From: Saprospirales bacterium
Lineage (GTDB): Bacteria > Bacteroidota > Bacteroidia > Chitinophagales > Saprospiraceae
Length of the DNA stretch: 64,000 nt
Assembly: GCA_007695035.1 (NCBI GenBank)
Contig: REEO01000037.1
Coordinates: forward strand, 18,234 to 82,233
Direction: 5' to 3'
Made by a program: the position numbers and the translations under genes. Of this stretch, positions 60,899 through 64,000 are shown one piece after another. The notes beneath the pieces are model-generated. The model was not told the DNA's origin. It searched no databases and saw only the letters and a program-made list of their open reading frames with translations. Position 1 is the first letter of the stretch. Every line of letters starts with the position of its first letter.

Positions 60899-61013
60899 TT
60901 AATTGCTGATACCTTTATTTCGGATGTTTCAATTGGTTCTTGCTTGCAGGCTTTCTGGTTGGCGACAGACCACCGTGGAATAGAGGCCGGGCTATAATTT
61001 AAACTCGCTACCT

Positions 61014-64000
61014 ATGTGGACAAAAACTACCTTTTTTACAATTGTACTTCTGGTTTTCAGTGGATATTTTCAGGTTGTTGAGGGACAGGAGGAAACAAGA
61101 TCTCATCAACTTTCACAGGATCTTACAGTAAGTGACCTGGAGTACCTGTTTGAACAATCTGCCCAAAGGTCCGACGATGTATTTAGTTTAGATCTAATGG
61201 GCGACATGGAGTTAAACCTTGTGGTTCAAAGAACCGATCACTACCCAAATGGTGGAACAGTTAAGGTGTATGAAGTAGTGAACAATGCTGCTTCTGAATT
61301 TTTATTGGCCAGATACGGCGACAATTACTTTGCTACATTTTCGAGGAATCACTCCCAATTTAGATTGTGTGTAGAAGAAGGTGGAAGTTTAAAATTGATG
61401 GAAGATATATTGGAGGAACTCCACTGTGGAACTGATCATATGGCCATTCAAATGGATACACCCCCTCAGCGACATGAGAGGTCCACGACCCAGGATTCCC
61501 TCAATCTACTTTTGGCATTTTCTCCCAATGCGGAAGATCGCGTGAAGGAACTGGTCAATATTTATGATCATACTGCCATTTATGTCTGGGCCAATACAGC
61601 CATATCCTACTTAAATCTCACCCTGGAAAACAGTGGTTTTGAAGGGATATGCCGATTGGAGTTGGTGGAACGCGTTGAATACGAACCTATGGATGGTATT
61701 GATGCTTTCATCGCAATGCGTAATTATTCTTATGACTTAGAAGATCTAAGGGAAAAGGTTGAAAACCACTGCATACACATAAGATCCTTTATTTTTGATC
61801 ACGATCCCTTTTACGGCGGCCCACTAGGAGTGGGCGAATTGTATCGGGAAGGATTGAAGAGTCTATACAACTCATCGGTACCAAACTTTATAGTTTTCTG
61901 TCATGAAGTGGGTCATAACTTTGGTTTTGGTCATGGACCAAATGCTGATGACAGTCCGGGAGCATTTCCCTTCTCCAGAGGATTTAACACTCAACATGCG
62001 GGTCTGGATGGACCTAATGTTTCTACCATTATGGATTACGGGCCCCATATTTTTTGGTTTTCAAACCTCGAGAGGCCATATGATGGTGAGTTTGAAGAGC
62101 ACCACGACAGATTTCTCGGAAGCGAAAGCAGGGATCATATAAGAACTTTAAATGAGACCTTTCCTCATATTAAAAACATCAATTCGAGCTGGGAAATCAT
62201 AGATACCACCATCTGTGAAGGACAATCTGTTTATGGATACAATTCCAGTGGAATTTACTACGATACTTTTCCCGAAGATGAAAGTTGTAGCGGACTGCGG
62301 ATAAGAGAACTAAATCTAACCGTCAACCCCAGGAGTGCCAATGATTTCGGAATAGCACATACTATAGAATCCTTTTTCCCGGATGATAGCACGTTTGGTA
62401 TTCCATCTTTAAACCTCCGCCTTTTTGAAGATGGTGTTTGGGCTTATAATTCCAATCACATTTATTGGTACAATCAGGAGGGTTCAGCCCTGGAAAAAAT
62501 AGTTTCATTCCCGGATCCGATCAAGGGTCCGTATGACAGTGGAGTCCCTGATTTTGAGAATCAAATTTTGGGAATTTTTGTGCTAAACGACACCGTATTT
62601 GTTCGATCGGGAAGCGGCAGTATTTTTCAATACAAGGCCGATGAAAATGAGTGGGAAAAGAATAACTGGAAGGCTCTCCCGGACGTAAATCCGATAACAG
62701 AAACCCTCATTTATGAAAATGGAGGAGAAATTTATAGAAGTGCAAATCAGGGACTTAGTTGGGAAGTTGTCGATATACCTTTTGAGGAGAAGTTTTCAGA
62801 CTATTTTCTCCACATGGTATTTGAGGGTGATCGATGGATAGTTTATCAGAGAAAAAGTGGGGCTCCATCTCAGCAGGAAAGTGTTTTATGGATCAGTGAG
62901 GACGATGGGCTCAGTTGGACATCTAATGAAATTGATATAAGATTAGACCTGAGTGCCTTAATTTATGCCGATGGAGTATATTATGTCAAAGGCAACCAAA
63001 ATTATTACCAAAGCTCAGATGGTGGAAAAAATTGGGAAATTGATTCCCTGTTCTCCGGATCCTATATGCGTGTAGCTTTTTCAGAAGCTATGCAGTTGTT
63101 TTTCCTGCTGGATAATGACAGGAATAATTACATTCTGGCTAAAGGGGATACCCTTGTGGATTTTCTAACGTCGGACTTTTTAAATGGGGTTCAATTAATT
63201 CACAATCACAGTTTGTTTATAAGGGAGTCAATAATTGTTGACGGTTCTTTTATCAGCGGTTTTTCTGTTTACGACCTCAGTGAAGTCAGTTTTTTTCGCG
63301 AGGAGGTAGTTATATGTAAAGGTGACAATTATCAGGGTTTTGATGAGGCTGGTCAGTATATAGTAGACGTTGAGGGCGGAGATTGTTATTCTTCTTATCT
63401 GTTGGATTTGGTGGTAGTAGATACGTATAAAATTCTAATCGATACTACCATCTGTCACAACCAAACTTTTGAAGGGATTGGTGAAAGTGGAACCTATTTG
63501 TTTTTCCCGGACAGTCAGGAGCATTGCGATGAGGCAACCAGAGTGGAGTTAACTGTTCTGGAGCCACTGGATTTAGTAGTTGAAAAGTCCCATGACTCCG
63601 GCGATGGCGATGGTTTCATTTCCATTGAGCATATCAATGGTGGTATGAAACCCTATGAACTAAACTGGAGCAATGACCAAAGTACAGATTCTATTGGCGA
63701 TCTTTCATACGGAGAGTATTCATTGACGATTACGGATTCCAATGGTTGTAGTTATGAGTTCTCCTTTCAAATAGAGCAAGTATCTCAGGTGGAGGAAACT
63801 GATTTGGATCAACCCCAAAGTTTAAGCTATCCAAACCCGGCCCGAGACTATGCGATAATAGAGTGGAGCGGCATGGCTCCTGAGGAGATCAGTCTGTACG
63901 ATATGTCTGGAAGGGAGGTTTACAGCAGTCGTGTGCAGCCCGGGCTGCCGGAGTACTATCTGGATTTGAGTGGGTTTAGTGTGGGGGTTTATATTGTGAG
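61014..64000 (+). CDS. Secreted metzincin-type metalloprotease with Asp-box, TICxG, SprB and T9SS sorting domains (3' end cut)
   Basis: An uninterrupted frame of 995 codons runs from ATG 61014 to the window edge. Signal peptide: MWTKTTFFTIVLLVFSGYFQ. A pro-region (about 25-150) precedes a zinc domain with HEVGHNFGFGH (His297, Glu298, His301, His307) and a Met-turn IMDYG (Met340), the metzincin layout of reprolysin-like (M12B) proteases. Residues 397-438 are a TICEG...SGIYY repeat; 560-680 contain three Asp-box-like words (SANQGLSW, SEDDGLSW, SSDGGKNW); further TICxG-type repeats lie at 765-805 and 810-848. Residues 863-922 match an SprB repeat (GYSLTITDSNGC-like), and 939 onward is a T9SS type A sorting domain start (YPNPARDY). 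The C-terminus, including the stop, is beyond the window. Likely exported by T9SS and anchored on the cell surface or released. Confidence 0.85.
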   Translation, partial: MWTKTTFFTIVLLVFSGYFQVVEGQEETRSHQLSQDLTVSDLEYLFEQSAQRSDDVFSLDLMGDMELNLVVQRTDHYPNGGTVKVYEVVNNAASEFLLARYGDNYFATFSRNHSQFRLCVEEGGSLKLMEDILEELHCGTDHMAIQMDTPPQRHERSTTQDSLNLLLAFSPNAEDRVKELVNIYDHTAIYVWANTAISYLNLTLENSGFEGICRLELVERVEYEPMDGIDAFIAMRNYSYDLEDLREKVENHCIHIRSFIFDHDPFYGGPLGVGELYREGLKSLYNSSVPNFIVFCHEVGHNFGFGHGPNADDSPGAFPFSRGFNTQHAGLDGPNVSTIMDYGPHIFWFSNLERPYDGEFEEHHDRFLGSESRDHIRTLNETFPHIKNINSSWEIIDTTICEGQSVYGYNSSGIYYDTFPEDESCSGLRIRELNLTVNPRSANDFGIAHTIESFFPDDSTFGIPSLNLRLFEDGVWAYNSNHIYWYNQEGSALEKIVSFPDPIKGPYDSGVPDFENQILGIFVLNDTVFVRSGSGSIFQYKADENEWEKNNWKALPDVNPITETLIYENGGEIYRSANQGLSWEVVDIPFEEKFSDYFLHMVFEGDRWIVYQRKSGAPSQQESVLWISEDDGLSWTSNEIDIRLDLSALIYADGVYYVKGNQNYYQSSDGGKNWEIDSLFSGSYMRVAFSEAMQLFFLLDNDRNNYILAKGDTLVDFLTSDFLNGVQLIHNHSLFIRESIIVDGSFISGFSVYDLSEVSFFREEVVICKGDNYQGFDEAGQYIVDVEGGDCYSSYLLDLVVVDTYKILIDTTICHNQTFEGIGESGTYLFFPDSQEHCDEATRVELTVLEPLDLVVEKSHDSGDGDGFISIEHINGGMKPYELNWSNDQSTDSIGDLSYGEYSLTITDSNGCSYEFSFQIEQVSQVEETDLDQPQSLSYPNPARDYAIIEWSGMAPEEISLYDMSGREVYSSRVQPGLPEYYLDLSGFSVGVYIV

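Larger units (their letters stand above)
60587..61013. other. Intergenic region between purB and the protease, 427 bp
   Basis: Holds the purB promoter and inverted repeat on the left, and the inverted repeat at 60870-60898 on the right. No TAnnTTTG element with good context was found for the plus-strand protease; TACCTTTA at 60910 is the closest. No coding sequence supported. Confidence 0.5.

Noticed and set aside
60815..60997. 60-codon frame before the protease
   Set aside because: It runs through the inverted repeat at 60870-60898, has no family match and no start context.
61903..62142. 79-codon frame inside the protease
   Set aside because: A different reading frame of the HEVGHNFGFGH region; the real frame is open across it.

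Overview
The window comes from a member of the Bacteroidota. Three things point there. Promoters follow the TTTG / TAnnTTTG pattern, best seen at 1260-1290 and 26348-26380. Genes start without Shine-Dalgarno sequences. The gene content is typical: GldB, a PorT-like barrel, a TamL lipoprotein, and a giant secreted protease ending in a type IX secretion (T9SS) sorting domain. Repeats of the TICxG...SGxY type plus an SprB-type repeat in that protease suggest a Saprospiria- or Cytophagia-like lineage, but the exact class is not shown. No tRNA, rRNA, CRISPR array, insertion sequence or prophage was recognised.

Layout. 1-4.6 kb: the start of a MobA-like gene, a PQQ-type sugar dehydrogenase lipoprotein, a large GNAT protein, kdsC (Kdo synthesis), maf and an SSAT-like acetyltransferase. 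4.8-23.6 kb: one colinear str-S10-spc-alpha run with no tuf gene: rpsL, rpsG, fusA, rpsJ, rplC-D-W-B, rpsS, rplV, rpsC, rplP, rpmC, rpsQ, rplN-X-E, rpsN-H, rplF-R, rpsE, rpmD, rplO, secY, map, infA, rpmJ, rpsM-K-D, rpoA, rplQ. It ends in a strong terminator. 23.7-27.6 kb: carA overlapping eno, an FtsB/DivIC-like gene and sucD. 27.8-31.7 kb: a minus-strand block of polyprenyl diphosphate synthase, FolC and an M28 peptidase. 31.8-40.3 kb: lipoproteins, a DUF454 membrane protein, dnaK with its own terminator, an HDAC-family protein and priA. 40.4-46.8 kb: two exported proteins, a lipid kinase, an ABC exporter pair, and the cdsA-psd phospholipid pair. 47.6-55.8 kb: pdxJ, acyl-CoA dehydrogenase, a site-2-type protease, tatA-ompH, a 2OG-Fe(II) oxygenase, gldB, a PorT-like barrel and nadC. 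56.8-64 kb: tamL, purB and the truncated secreted protease.

The least expected signals are these. (1) Three exact copies of a 10-bp word sit over the -33 box, the transcription start and the start codon of the FtsB-like gene. (2) Ribosomal proteins L22, S3, L17 and L29 have unusual charged tails; L22, L17 and L29 lie at the polypeptide tunnel exit. (3) The alpha operon has a repeated intercistronic motif and a long hairpin just before rpoA. (4) rplC has no possible ATG start and is preceded by two competing hairpins. (5) A likely 33-residue membrane protein lies in a 1-kb gap. (6) The multi-domain metzincin protease at the window end is open to the last base. Most of the rest is conserved housekeeping sequence. 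I found no clearly new multi-gene system.
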